From contig JANWYV010000034.1 of assembly GCA_025055075.1 (NCBI GenBank), forward strand, positions 60,780 through 124,779: a stretch of DNA of 64,000 bases. The letters run 5' to 3'. A program made the position numbers and the translations under genes. The notes under the pieces were generated by a model that did not search any database, was not told the origin of the DNA, and was given only the letters and a program-made list of their open reading frames with translations. Origin of the DNA: Blastocatellia bacterium. GTDB lineage: Bacteria; Acidobacteriota; Blastocatellia; HR10. Shown one piece after another: positions 7,975 through 16,216 of this stretch (the first letter of the stretch is position 1; each line of letters begins with the position of its first letter).

Positions 7975-8910
7975 ATGGATTGGTATCAGCTCTGGCAGAT
8001 CATTTCGGCACCCGACAATGTCCCCATCATCGGGTTGCTCGTCATCGTCCCATTCTACACCTGGTACGGATTGCGGCAAGCTCGGGCCAACGATCGGCTC
8101 ATTCAAGAGCTGGAGGCGAATCCCGAACTGGCCAAGACGCATCATCGCAAAACATTCCCGTATCGGCCCGGCTGGCCGACAGAGGTGCATGTCTGGCCCT
8201 ATCTTCTGCGCATTGAGTTCCTGGCGGCGATCATCGTGACGGCGCTGCTGATGGTATGGTCGCTCACGCTCGATGCGCCACTGGAGGAGCCGGCGAATCC
8301 GAATCTCACGCCGAATCCGTCCAAGGCGCCGTGGTATTTCGTGGGGTTGCAAGAGATGCTCGTTTACTTCGACCCCTGGTTCGCTGGCGTCGTGTTGCCA
8401 ACGCTCATCATCATCGGACTCATGGCCTTTCCCTATGTGGACGCGAATCCGCTAGGGAACGGCTACTACACGTGGCGGCAACGGACGGTCGCCGTGGGAG
8501 CGTTCCTGATCGGCTTCTATCTCTGGATCGCGCTGATCATCGTGGGCGCACTGATGCGGGGACCTGGGTGGATGCTCTTTTGGCCGGGACAGACATGGGA
8601 CCACACGCGCTTGGTCTATGAGGTGAATCGGGACTTGCCGGACATCTTCGGGATCACGAGCCCTTGGGGGAAGGGGATTTTCGGCTTCTTCGCCGTCGCG
8701 TTCTTTTATCTGGTCACTGGTTTCGGCATTCACAAATTGGTGACGCGCTCGCCGCTCAATCGCAAGATCTATGAGCGGACGAGCCTCATTCAGTATCTCG
8801 TCTTCCAGTTCTTCGCCATCACCATCCTGGTTGGCCTTCCGGCGAAGATCCTGCTGCGGCTTCTGTTCCGCATCAAGTATGTGTGGATCACGCCCTGGTT
8901 CAACATCTGA
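7975..8910 (+). CDS. Cytochrome b subunit IV-like protein
   Basis: 311-residue C-terminal half of the split cytochrome b, forming part of the quinol oxidation pocket. The conserved PNPSKAPWYF segment (about residue 107-116) occupies the place of the Qo-site PEWY motif, with the catalytic Glu replaced by Pro; a KAPWYF-type motif is, to my knowledge, common in b6f-like complexes paired with multiheme cytochromes. About six to seven hydrophobic segments are present, more than the three of plant subunit IV, with extra helices C-terminal. Starts 37 bases after the b6-like gene behind GGGGGAGAGGGGT. Confidence 0.88.
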   Translation: MDWYQLWQIISAPDNVPIIGLLVIVPFYTWYGLRQARANDRLIQELEANPELAKTHHRKTFPYRPGWPTEVHVWPYLLRIEFLAAIIVTALLMVWSLTLDAPLEEPANPNLTPNPSKAPWYFVGLQEMLVYFDPWFAGVVLPTLIIIGLMAFPYVDANPLGNGYYTWRQRTVAVGAFLIGFYLWIALIIVGALMRGPGWMLFWPGQTWDHTRLVYEVNRDLPDIFGITSPWGKGIFGFFAVAFFYLVTGFGIHKLVTRSPLNRKIYERTSLIQYLVFQFFAITILVGLPAKILLRLLFRIKYVWITPWFNI

Positions 8911-8934
8911 CGACGAGCAAAGAGGGGGAGCGCC

Positions 8935-11900
8935 ATGGAGAGAGAGACGGTCGAGCTTGAGCATCAGATGGGCGTCGAGGAACCCGATCCCATCACGAGC
9001 CGCTCGATGAGCGGTCCGCTCTTGATCGCCTCGCTCGTGCTGGTGGGCACGCTCATCTGGGCGCTCTATGACGAGGTCTATGGGCGGCGTCCGTGGAAGG
9101 CCATGCAGCGGGAGTTCGTCGAACGCTACACGGCCTATTTGAAGCGGATTAAGCCGCGACAGGCGGCGACGGAGGCGGCGCTCAAGCAATCCCCCGAGTA
9201 TCGGAAGTTGGAGCAAGAGTTGATGACGGCGCGCCAATCGGTCGCCCCGCGCGTGCAGGCGATTGACCGCGAGTTGGCGGAGATCGAGCGGCAATTGGAA
9301 GCCATTCGACCGGTCTTTCAGGACGCTCGTGCCAAGATCGGCGCGTTGACTTACGAATGGGAGGTGGCCAGCAGCGAGCGCGCCAAGGCGCAAAAGATGC
9401 GCGAGATCGAAGAGGCGAAGCGCGGTCCGTTTCGCGTGCGCCTGATCGCCGCCAATGGGGAGGGGAAGAACGAAGAATGGCGTCTGAATTTCGACGAACT
9501 CCAGCGCCGATTCCTGGCTCTGCAAGAGCGCAAGGCGCAATTGGTCTCCGAGCGCGCGCGGTTGCTTGAGCCGGTTGTGGCGATCGAGAGGAAGATGAGT
9601 CAATACCTGCAGGACAATCTCGTCGGGCTTGATCAAAGGCAGATTGATGGCTTGCTCCGCAAGATGGAGACGTTCAAGATCGAGCTGAAGCAGATCCACG
9701 TTCAAGAGGGAGATCTTGTGGACCGCTGCATCTCCTGCCATGTGGGGATCCTCGAGCCGCTACCCCTCACTGAGCAAATCATGGGGCGGAAGGCCTTCGT
9801 CAGCCATCCGAATCCCACCCTGCTTCGCATTCACAATCCCGAACGATTCGGATGCTCTCCGTGCCATGGCGGGAATGGGCGCGCGACGACGAACGTCGTG
9901 AAGGCGCACGGATTGAACAAACACTGGTTGTGGCCGCTCTACAAACCAGAGAATTACGAGGCCGGGTGTGTGCAATGCCATGTCCGCGATCGCGTCCTGG
10001 AAGGGGCGGAGGTCTTCAATCTCGGACGCGATCTCTACGAACTGAAGGGATGCGTCGGCTGCCATCGCTATGAGGGATATGATCGGGAGACCGATGCGCT
10101 CGTCGAGGTCCGGAAGACGATTCGCCAGTTGAATTTGGAGCGCGCCCAAAACGAGCGCGAGATTCGGCAGGCATTGCGCGCTGCCGATCAAGCGGCCGAT
10201 GATCGCGAGGCGCGGCGCCTCTATGCCCTGGCCGAGACCCTGCGCGTCAAGAACAGCCAGATCGCCGATCGGTTGGAGCAATTGGAGTTGCAAGCGAAGT
10301 ACCTCATGCAGGATCAGAAGAAAGTGGGGCCGAATCTGAAGGAGATTCGCCAGAAGCTGCGCAAGGAGTGGATTCCTGTTTGGATCGAGAATCCCCATGC
10401 GTTCCGGCCGACGACGAAGATGCCGCGCTTCCGATTGAGTCAGGAGGAAGTGCAGGCGATCTCGGCCTATCTCTGGCAGACGGCGTTGCGCGATCCCCTG
10501 CCGGCGCAACCGCCCGGCGATCCCATTCGCGGGCGCGAGTTGTTTGAGACGCGCGGGTGCTTAGCGTGTCACGCTATCGGCGAAGGTGCGCAAGCCATCG
10601 GTGGGACGTTCGCCGCCAACCTCTCGCGCGTGGGAGAGAAGGTCAACTACGACTACCTCGTCCGCTGGATCCACAATCCGCGCGAACGCACGCGTCCCTA
10701 TTGTCCCAATGAGCGACGGGACATCGGGCCAGAGGATTATGCGAAGCGAGGGCTGCCATTCCGCTTCGACCTCAATCACTCGAAATGCCCGAATTGCGGC
10801 TCCGAGATGCAGGTCCAGCAAATGACCGTGATGCCGAGCTTCCGCCTCTCCTGGCAAGAGGCCCGAGATATTGCCAGTTTCCTGATGACGCAACGGCGTC
10901 CGGGGGTTTCGTATCCGCCCGCTCCCTTCATGGACGATCCCAAACTGCGGGCGCGCGGTGCGCAATTGATCCGCCGATATGGATGCGCGGGATGTCATGA
11001 GATCAGCGGATTCGAGGAGGAGCCGAGGATTGGGACAGAGTTGACGCGCGAGGGGAGCAAGCCAATAGAGCAATTGGATTTCGGCTTGCTGGCTCGCGAG
11101 GCGAAGCGGCAAGGTTGGTACAATCACAAGGGGTTCATCGAGAACAAGCTCCGGGACCCGGACATCTACGATCGCGGCAAGCTCAAGGCGCCCGAGGATC
11201 GGCTCCGCATGCCGGAGCCCAATCTCACGGAGGAGGAGATTCGGGCCCTGACGACTTTCCTGATCGGGAGCGTCAATGCGACGCTGCCGCCCAGTTATTA
11301 CTACAAGCCTGATGATCAGCGGAAGGACATCCAAGAGGGCTGGTGGGTCATCAAGAAATACAACTGCATGGGGTGCCATACGATCATGCCGGGACAGCGT
11401 TCGGTCTTGAGCACGCTCCCTCGGTATCAGGATCCGGACTGGAAGGACCAATTGCCGCCAAGCTTGATTGGAGAAGGGGCGCGCGTGCGTCCGGACTGGT
11501 TGGCGCGATTTTTGGAGAATCCGGCCCTCAGCGAGACGAACCTGGAGCGCAACGGCGTGCGCGAGTATTTGAAGGTGCGCATGCCGACATTCTACTTCTC
11601 GCCGAATGAGATCCGTATCCTCGTGCGCTTCTTCGAGGCATTGTCCGCGCAAGCGCAGCCGTATGTCGAACCGAAGCTGGAGCCGATCACCGAGACGGAG
11701 CGCGCATTGGCCCGACAACTCTTCACCTCGCCAGCGGCTCCGTGTCTGCGATGTCATATGACGGGCGATCCCGCGCACGATCAGAGGGCGACAGCGCCCA
11801 ATTTCCTGATCGCGCGCGAACGCTTGAAGCCTGGATGGACAGCGCGCTGGATGATTGATCCGCAAGCCATCAGTCCGGGCACGGCCATGCCCTCTGGACT

Positions 11901-12123
11901 CTTCCGCCGCGAAGGCAACCGATGGGTCTTCGCCGGACCCTTGCCGGAGGCCTTCAAGGCCTATCCGGGAGATCATGTGGATCTGCTCGTGCGCTACATG
12001 TTTCAACTGACGGCCGAGGAACAGCGACGTCTTCTCTCGGCTACGCGAGCGACATTGCGCGCTCGTCCGCCGGATACGCGCGTGGCGGTCGAGCGTTCGC
12101 GCGGTCGGAGAGGGGGAACGTGA
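8935..12123 (+). CDS. Octaheme membrane-anchored cytochrome c (bc-complex partner)
   Basis: 1062-residue protein with one N-terminal membrane helix (about residues 25-45), a long charged coiled-coil stretch (about 60-250) and eight CXXCH heme sites at Cys 265, 307, 345, 373, 542, 684, 811 and 937. The first three sites are close together with no obvious Met ligand, resembling bis-His multiheme proteins. The last five are each followed by an MP motif that could supply the sixth ligand (Met 496, 633, 759, 883, 985), like monoheme class I cytochromes in tandem; heme 4 is separated from its Met by a second helical insert. A CPNC pair near residue 618 is not a heme site. It sits directly behind cytochrome b subunits, so it probably takes electrons from the Rieske protein. 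Confidence 0.9.
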   Translation: MERETVELEHQMGVEEPDPITSRSMSGPLLIASLVLVGTLIWALYDEVYGRRPWKAMQREFVERYTAYLKRIKPRQAATEAALKQSPEYRKLEQELMTARQSVAPRVQAIDRELAEIERQLEAIRPVFQDARAKIGALTYEWEVASSERAKAQKMREIEEAKRGPFRVRLIAANGEGKNEEWRLNFDELQRRFLALQERKAQLVSERARLLEPVVAIERKMSQYLQDNLVGLDQRQIDGLLRKMETFKIELKQIHVQEGDLVDRCISCHVGILEPLPLTEQIMGRKAFVSHPNPTLLRIHNPERFGCSPCHGGNGRATTNVVKAHGLNKHWLWPLYKPENYEAGCVQCHVRDRVLEGAEVFNLGRDLYELKGCVGCHRYEGYDRETDALVEVRKTIRQLNLERAQNEREIRQALRAADQAADDREARRLYALAETLRVKNSQIADRLEQLELQAKYLMQDQKKVGPNLKEIRQKLRKEWIPVWIENPHAFRPTTKMPRFRLSQEEVQAISAYLWQTALRDPLPAQPPGDPIRGRELFETRGCLACHAIGEGAQAIGGTFAANLSRVGEKVNYDYLVRWIHNPRERTRPYCPNERRDIGPEDYAKRGLPFRFDLNHSKCPNCGSEMQVQQMTVMPSFRLSWQEARDIASFLMTQRRPGVSYPPAPFMDDPKLRARGAQLIRRYGCAGCHEISGFEEEPRIGTELTREGSKPIEQLDFGLLAREAKRQGWYNHKGFIENKLRDPDIYDRGKLKAPEDRLRMPEPNLTEEEIRALTTFLIGSVNATLPPSYYYKPDDQRKDIQEGWWVIKKYNCMGCHTIMPGQRSVLSTLPRYQDPDWKDQLPPSLIGEGARVRPDWLARFLENPALSETNLERNGVREYLKVRMPTFYFSPNEIRILVRFFEALSAQAQPYVEPKLEPITETERALARQLFTSPAAPCLRCHMTGDPAHDQRATAPNFLIARERLKPGWTARWMIDPQAISPGTAMPSGLFRREGNRWVFAGPLPEAFKAYPGDHVDLLVRYMFQLTAEEQRRLLSATRATLRARPPDTRVAVERSRGRRGGT

Positions 12124-12156
12124 GGTCATCATTCTAACATCTCGAGGGAGGTCACC

Positions 12157-13017
12157 ATGACAATCTGGAGAGCGTCATCTCTGGTTTTGGTGCTCGTATT
12201 TGCCGCCCTCAGCCTTCAGTGCGGCCGGAGGCAAGAGGTCGGCGAGGCTCCCACGGAGGAAGGAGCCGCGCCAGCCGTCGCCTATCAGCCGACGGGCGAT
12301 GAGGGGACAATCACCGGTGTCGTGAACTTCACGGGGCAACCGCCGCAGCGGCGTCGGATTCAAATGGACGCCGACCCGATCTGCGCTCAAAAGAATCCAA
12401 ACGCTTTATCCGAGGACGTCATCGTTAACAACGGGAAGCTGCAGAACGTCTTCGTCTACGTCAAGAGCGGATTGGAAAAATATTCGTTCTCCGCACCTGC
12501 GGAAGAGCCCGTGCTCGATCAGAACGGATGCATGTATCGTCCGCGCGTGCTGGGCGTCATGGCCGGACAGAATCTGAAGATCATCACGAGCGACCCGACT
12601 AATCACAATGTGCATCCCACGCCGAAGAACAATCCCGAGTGGAACGTGAACCAACCGCCGGGATCGGAACCAATCATCCGTTCCTTCCCGCGTCCGGAGG
12701 TGATGATCCCGGTCAAGTGCAATCAGCATCCGTGGATGCGAGCCTACATCGGCGTCTTGCGCCATCCCTTCCACGCCGTGAGCCGGGAGGATGGGAGCTT
12801 CGAAATCAAAGGCCTTCCACCGGGCGAGTATGAGATCGAAGCCTGGCATGAGCGGTACGGCGCGCAAGTGGCGAAGGTGACCGTGGGGGCGAAGGAGACG
12901 AAGCGAATCGAATTCACTTATGCGGCCGGACAAGTCTATCGTCCGGGGTCGTTGCGCCTGATGCCCGCGCTCATGTTGCCGTGCTGTGAGGAAATGATGG
13001 GGCACGCGACCAAATGA
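12157..13017 (+). CDS. Cupredoxin-like lipoprotein with carboxypeptidase-regulatory-like domain
   Basis: 286-residue exported lipoprotein: signal segment then a lipobox-type LQC near residue 22. The middle resembles a blue-copper (plastocyanin-like) fold: NHNVH (His150/His153) and KCNQHPWM (Cys188, His191, Met194) provide a possible His, Cys, His, Met type 1 copper set. After it comes a beta-domain with the DGSFEIKGLPPGEYEIEAWHE pattern of the carboxypeptidase-regulatory-like fold (about residues 210-255). Its place between the octaheme cytochrome and heme A synthase suggests an electron carrier to the oxidase, but copper binding is inferred from ligand spacing only. A second possibility is a structural subunit of the complex. 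Confidence 0.8.
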   Translation: MTIWRASSLVLVLVFAALSLQCGRRQEVGEAPTEEGAAPAVAYQPTGDEGTITGVVNFTGQPPQRRRIQMDADPICAQKNPNALSEDVIVNNGKLQNVFVYVKSGLEKYSFSAPAEEPVLDQNGCMYRPRVLGVMAGQNLKIITSDPTNHNVHPTPKNNPEWNVNQPPGSEPIIRSFPRPEVMIPVKCNQHPWMRAYIGVLRHPFHAVSREDGSFEIKGLPPGEYEIEAWHERYGAQVAKVTVGAKETKRIEFTYAAGQVYRPGSLRLMPALMLPCCEEMMGHATK

Positions 13018-13030
13018 GCGGATTCAGAGT

Positions 13031-13055
13031 GGGGGGGAGCCAATGGCCTCCCCCC
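13031..13055 (+). terminator. GC-rich hairpin between operon halves
   Basis: GGGGGGAG-CC / GGCCTCCCCCC inverted repeat with one bulge and a tiny loop, directly after the cupredoxin gene. It is not followed by a clear T run, so it may be an attenuator or mRNA-stabilising hairpin rather than a full terminator. Confidence 0.35.
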
Positions 13056-13110
13056 ATTGTTCGGCAATGAGCGGGCGTATGATCGAGGGGGGCCTAGAGG
13101 AGGGACATCA

Positions 13111-14040
13111 GTGAGAGAACGCGAAGGTCTCTATCGGTTCGCCTTAGTGACAGTCGGGGCGACGTTCGTCCTCATTGTGCTCGGCGCCTTAGTGACGAGC
13201 AACGAGGCGGGTGATTCTGTACCGGATTGGCCGACAGCCTTCGGGCGATGGCTTCCTCTGGAACAGATCGTTGGGAACGTCGTCTACGAGTATACGCATC
13301 GCGTCGTAGCGGCGACAGTGGGGCTTTTGACGCTCCTGCTGAATGTGGGGTTGTGGTGGAAAGAGGAGCGCGCGTGGGTGCGGCGGCTGGGGCTCATCGC
13401 GTTGTTGGCTGTCCTCGGACAAGCGGCTCTCGGTGGCGCGCGCGTCCTTCTCCTAGAGCATCGGTTCGTCTTTGCCCTCATCCATGCCTTCATGGCGCAA
13501 TTCTTTTTCGGTCTCACGGTGAGTCTTGCCGTGGTGACCTCGCCGACGTGGAGGCGTTTCGAAACGAGTGAGCTGGAGACGCGATTGCCGGCGTATCTCC
13601 CCAAGCTCTGCAGCATCGCTATCGTTGGACTTTTCGTTCAGCTCCTACTTGGCGCGGGATTCCGCCATCGAGGCCTCGGGATTCTTCCTCATATTCTGGG
13701 AGCCATTGTCGTGAGCGCGCTCATCCTTGCCATCGTCTGGGGCGTGCGAAAGGTCGCGCGGGAACACGGAGCTGCGCTGCGCGTGATCGCTCGTCCGGCG
13801 CAGTGGACGGCCGGGTTGCTGGGGGTCCAACTCGGTTTGGGCATCGCCGCATATCTGGCGCGTCGAGCGGCGCGGTTCGATCCGCAGCCGCTCGAACCAA
13901 TGGTCTCCCTCACCGTGGCTCATGTCGCCTGTGGCGCTTTGTTACTTGCGGCTTTGCTCGTACTCACGTGGCGGATATTTTGGCTGAGCGGGATGAGGCG
14001 AGCCGAGCCCGTCCTTCAGCCGGTGGGGGGGAGAATCTGA
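13111..14040 (+). CDS. ctaA: Heme A synthase (CtaA/COX15)
   Basis: 309-residue, roughly eight-helix membrane protein that oxidises the C8 methyl of heme O to give heme A for the aa3 oxidase. Family histidines are visible in EYTHR (helix 2), EHRFVFALIHAF (helix 4) and VAHVACG near the C-terminus. The N-terminal ALVTSNEAGDSVPDWPTAFG segment is the typical first loop. Start GTG 13111 is chosen because AGAGGAGGG lies 7-8 bases upstream; an in-frame TTG at 13057 lies in a hairpin and has no such site. The stop codon overlaps the next gene's ATG (ATGA), so the two heme-modifying enzymes are translationally coupled. Confidence 0.92.
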   Translation: MREREGLYRFALVTVGATFVLIVLGALVTSNEAGDSVPDWPTAFGRWLPLEQIVGNVVYEYTHRVVAATVGLLTLLLNVGLWWKEERAWVRRLGLIALLAVLGQAALGGARVLLLEHRFVFALIHAFMAQFFFGLTVSLAVVTSPTWRRFETSELETRLPAYLPKLCSIAIVGLFVQLLLGAGFRHRGLGILPHILGAIVVSALILAIVWGVRKVAREHGAALRVIARPAQWTAGLLGVQLGLGIAAYLARRAARFDPQPLEPMVSLTVAHVACGALLLAALLVLTWRIFWLSGMRRAEPVLQPVGGRI

Positions 14041-14960
14041 TGAGCGCGCCAAGTGTGCAACTGCCTGCTCTCGAAGGCTGGCGGCGACATCCGCTGCTGG
14101 CCACGATGTGGGCCTATCTCGAGTTGACGAAGCCGGACATCACGCTCCTCGTCGTCATCACGGCGGCAGCTGCCTTCTGGCTGGGAGCGCGGCATCCGGT
14201 AGATCGCCTCCAGTTGCTGCATGTGCTTGTCGGGATCGCGGCGCTCTCCTCGGGTATCGGCGCGATGAATCATTACTTGGAGCGAGAGATCGATGCCCGA
14301 ATGCGTCGGACGAAAGGACGACCTCTGCCAAGTGGTCGGCTGCGTCCGCGGCAGGCTTTGATCTTCGGCCTCGGCCTTTCGGCTTTCGCTGAGCTCTATC
14401 TGCTCGTTTTCCTCAATCCGCTGACGGCGCTTTTGGGCGCTCTGGCGTTCGCGAGTTATCTCTTTGCCTATACCCCCTTGAAGACGCGTACGACGCTCTG
14501 CACGACGGTCGGCGCCATTCCCGGCGCCATGCCGGCTTTGATGGGCTGGACGGCCTCGGGCAGCGAGATCGGTATCGGAGCGTGGATTCTCTTCGCCATC
14601 CTCTTCCTCTGGCAATTCCCGCATTTCTTTGCCATCGCGTGGATGTATCGGGAGGATTATGCCCGCGCGGGAATTCGGATGCTCCCAGTCGTTGATCCGG
14701 ATGGTCATCGCACGGGACGGCAGATCGTCCTCTATACGCTTCTGCTTGTGGGGGTCAGCATCCTTCCCACATTCGTCAAGCTCTCGGGATCACATTACTT
14801 GGTCGGGGCGCTCCTTCTCGGAGGGTATTTTCTCTGGGAGAGCGTGCGCGCTGCACACACACACGCGCGGGGACATGCCCGTCGCGTCTTGAAAGCTTCA
14901 ATCCTCTATCTGCCCCTCCTTTTGGGCCTCATGTGCTTCGATCCCCCATCTCTTCCGTGA
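14040..14960 (+). CDS. ctaB: Protoheme IX farnesyltransferase (heme O synthase)
   Basis: 306-residue UbiA-superfamily prenyltransferase that adds a farnesyl group to heme B to make heme O, the substrate of the preceding CtaA. The first Asp-rich motif reads NHYLEREIDARMRRT with the following RPLPSGRL, and the second conserved loop YTPLKTRTTLCTTVGAIPGA is present. About nine membrane helices are predicted by eye. The ATG at 14040 overlaps the ctaA stop codon. The 3' end overlaps by 32 bases the end of the convergent small CxxC membrane protein gene of the oxidase operon. Confidence 0.93.
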   Translation: MSAPSVQLPALEGWRRHPLLATMWAYLELTKPDITLLVVITAAAAFWLGARHPVDRLQLLHVLVGIAALSSGIGAMNHYLEREIDARMRRTKGRPLPSGRLRPRQALIFGLGLSAFAELYLLVFLNPLTALLGALAFASYLFAYTPLKTRTTLCTTVGAIPGAMPALMGWTASGSEIGIGAWILFAILFLWQFPHFFAIAWMYREDYARAGIRMLPVVDPDGHRTGRQIVLYTLLLVGVSILPTFVKLSGSHYLVGALLLGGYFLWESVRAAHTHARGHARRVLKASILYLPLLLGLMCFDPPSLP

Positions 14961-15243
14961 AGGAAGGGGCGTGGGAGACCGTGCTCATACTTTCCATCTC
15001 CTCGCTCCGATCCTTCGGGCGATTCCAAAGCGTCAAGGCGAGCCAGAAGACGAGGCCGAAGATAGCAACCGGAGGGATCAAGAGGGTGACAATGGCCGCA
15101 TTCAAGACCTTAGCGATCTCCTCCAACTGAGAGGAACCGGCGATAGCCGTTCGGCACATGGCGCATTGAGCGAGAACGGGGAAGACATCGCTCCCGAACC
15201 CGAGCGCGCATCCGAGGAGAAGACTCTTTTTGAACCAGCGCAT
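14929..15243 (-). CDS. Small CxxC membrane protein of the oxidase operon
   Basis: 104-residue protein with a signal/first hydrophobic segment, a CAMCRTA motif just after it (Cys27/Cys30 region), one strong membrane helix (about residues 50-72) and a charged tail. The CxxC facing the periplasm would suit a redox or copper-related role in oxidase assembly, but this is inference; I do not know the function. It is the last gene of the subunit II-I-III-III-IV operon, 12 bases after subunit IV, and starts behind GAGAGGAG. Its 3' end overlaps the convergent ctaB by 32 bases. Confidence 0.75.
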   Translation of the reverse strand: MRWFKKSLLLGCALGFGSDVFPVLAQCAMCRTAIAGSSQLEEIAKVLNAAIVTLLIPPVAIFGLVFWLALTLWNRPKDRSEEMESMSTVSHAPSFTEEMGDRST

Positions 15244-15255
15244 CTTCCACTCCTC

Positions 15256-15567
15256 TCATCGGACGGCCAATCGCAGCGCGCGCACACTATCGGGGAAGAA
15301 GACCATGAGCAGCGTGATGCAGAGGACCATCGCAGGAATCAGCGTGACGACGAGATTCAATCGCTCGAAGCGCAGGTGCATGAAATGGGCCATGATGAGT
15401 GCCGCCTTGACGACCGAGAGACCCATCAGGAGAAAGAGCATCAATCCGACCGGCAGATGAAAATACGCGAGCGTGACTTCGATGGCCGTGAGCACGAGCA
15501 ACCATGCCCACGTCAGGATGTAGAGCTTCGGTCCCGTTTCGACGTGTCCAGCATGGGAGATCTCCAT
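15256..15567 (-). CDS. ctaF: Cytochrome c oxidase subunit IV (prokaryotic type)
   Basis: 103-residue protein with three hydrophobic helices and the family's AHFMHLRFE segment after helix 2 (KAALIMAHFMHL), matching the bacterial COX4/CyoD family of small oxidase subunits. Start 15567 is chosen because GGAGGAGGG lies 4-10 bases upstream; an ATG six codons earlier overlaps the preceding subunit III stop codon and has no such site. It is needed for stability of the oxidase in relatives rather than catalysis. Confidence 0.85.
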   Translation of the reverse strand: MEISHAGHVETGPKLYILTWAWLLVLTAIEVTLAYFHLPVGLMLFLLMGLSVVKAALIMAHFMHLRFERLNLVVTLIPAMVLCITLLMVFFPDSVRALRLAVR

Positions 15568-15581
15568 AAGGCCCTCCTCCT

Positions 15582-16211
15582 TCACGGCATCTTCACCGAG
15601 AGCAGATACACCAAGGGGAAGATGAACATCCAGACGAGATCAACGAAGTGCCAATACAAGCCGCTGATCTCGACGTCCTCATGCGTGAAGCGCCCGCGGG
15701 AGACTCCGAGCGCGATGACGCCCAAGTAGATCACGCCGCTGATGACGTGCAGCATATGGAGTCCCGTGAGCGTGAAGAACGACGCGCCGAACAACGGCAC
15801 GCCCCACGGATTCTCCCACAATCGGACGCCTTCCGCGATGAGTCCTGCCCATTCCTTCGCGTGCAAGAGGACGAAGAGGATCCCCCCGAGCATCGTGAGC
15901 AGGATGAAGCGGACGACACGGGGGCGATCGCCGAGGCTCGACGCCCGCACGGCCAGCGCCATCGTCAAGCTGCTCGACAACAGACAGAACGTCATCAGCG
16001 TCGCCAGGACAATGGTCGGCCAGAACTCAAACGGCATGGGCCAACGCTCGTTGGCGATCCGCACGTAGCTGTAACCGACCAAAAGCCCGGAGAAGGTCAG
16101 TGAGTCCGAGACGATGAAGAGCCACATGCCGAGCTTCTTCGAACCTACGGCGAAGGGAGAAACGCCTCCTCCCCATTCGGCGAAGCGGAGTCGTTCGGCT
16201 TTCTCGGCCAT
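15582..16211 (-). CDS. ctaE: Cytochrome c oxidase subunit III (second copy)
   Basis: 209-residue protein with about five helices of the COX3 family. The N-terminal helix reads LGMWLFIVSDSLTFSGLL, with an Asp where most subunit III proteins have Glu (SEAMFF), and the C-terminal HVISGVIYLGVI / ISGLYWHFVDLVWMFIFPLVYL segments are classic. The start at 16211 gives 8 bases from GGAGG; ATG 16217 overlaps the previous stop but lies too close to the site. It lies right behind another subunit III gene, so the oxidase may contain two different III-type subunits. Confidence 0.9.
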   Translation of the reverse strand: MAEKAERLRFAEWGGGVSPFAVGSKKLGMWLFIVSDSLTFSGLLVGYSYVRIANERWPMPFEFWPTIVLATLMTFCLLSSSLTMALAVRASSLGDRPRVVRFILLTMLGGILFVLLHAKEWAGLIAEGVRLWENPWGVPLFGASFFTLTGLHMLHVISGVIYLGVIALGVSRGRFTHEDVEISGLYWHFVDLVWMFIFPLVYLLSVKMP

Positions 16212-16216
16212 CGGCA

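Noticed and set aside
10561..12132. Very long antisense open frame (over 500 codons) opposite the octaheme cytochrome gene
   Set aside because: Composition is Arg/His/Leu-rich with no domain; a codon-bias shadow of the real gene in a GC-rich genome. The same applies to long antisense frames at 113-1300, 8452-9741 and 34399-34959.
13057..13110. Earlier TTG start for heme A synthase
   Set aside because: It falls at the base of a GC-rich hairpin without a Shine-Dalgarno site; GTG 13111 has one and matches the family start.
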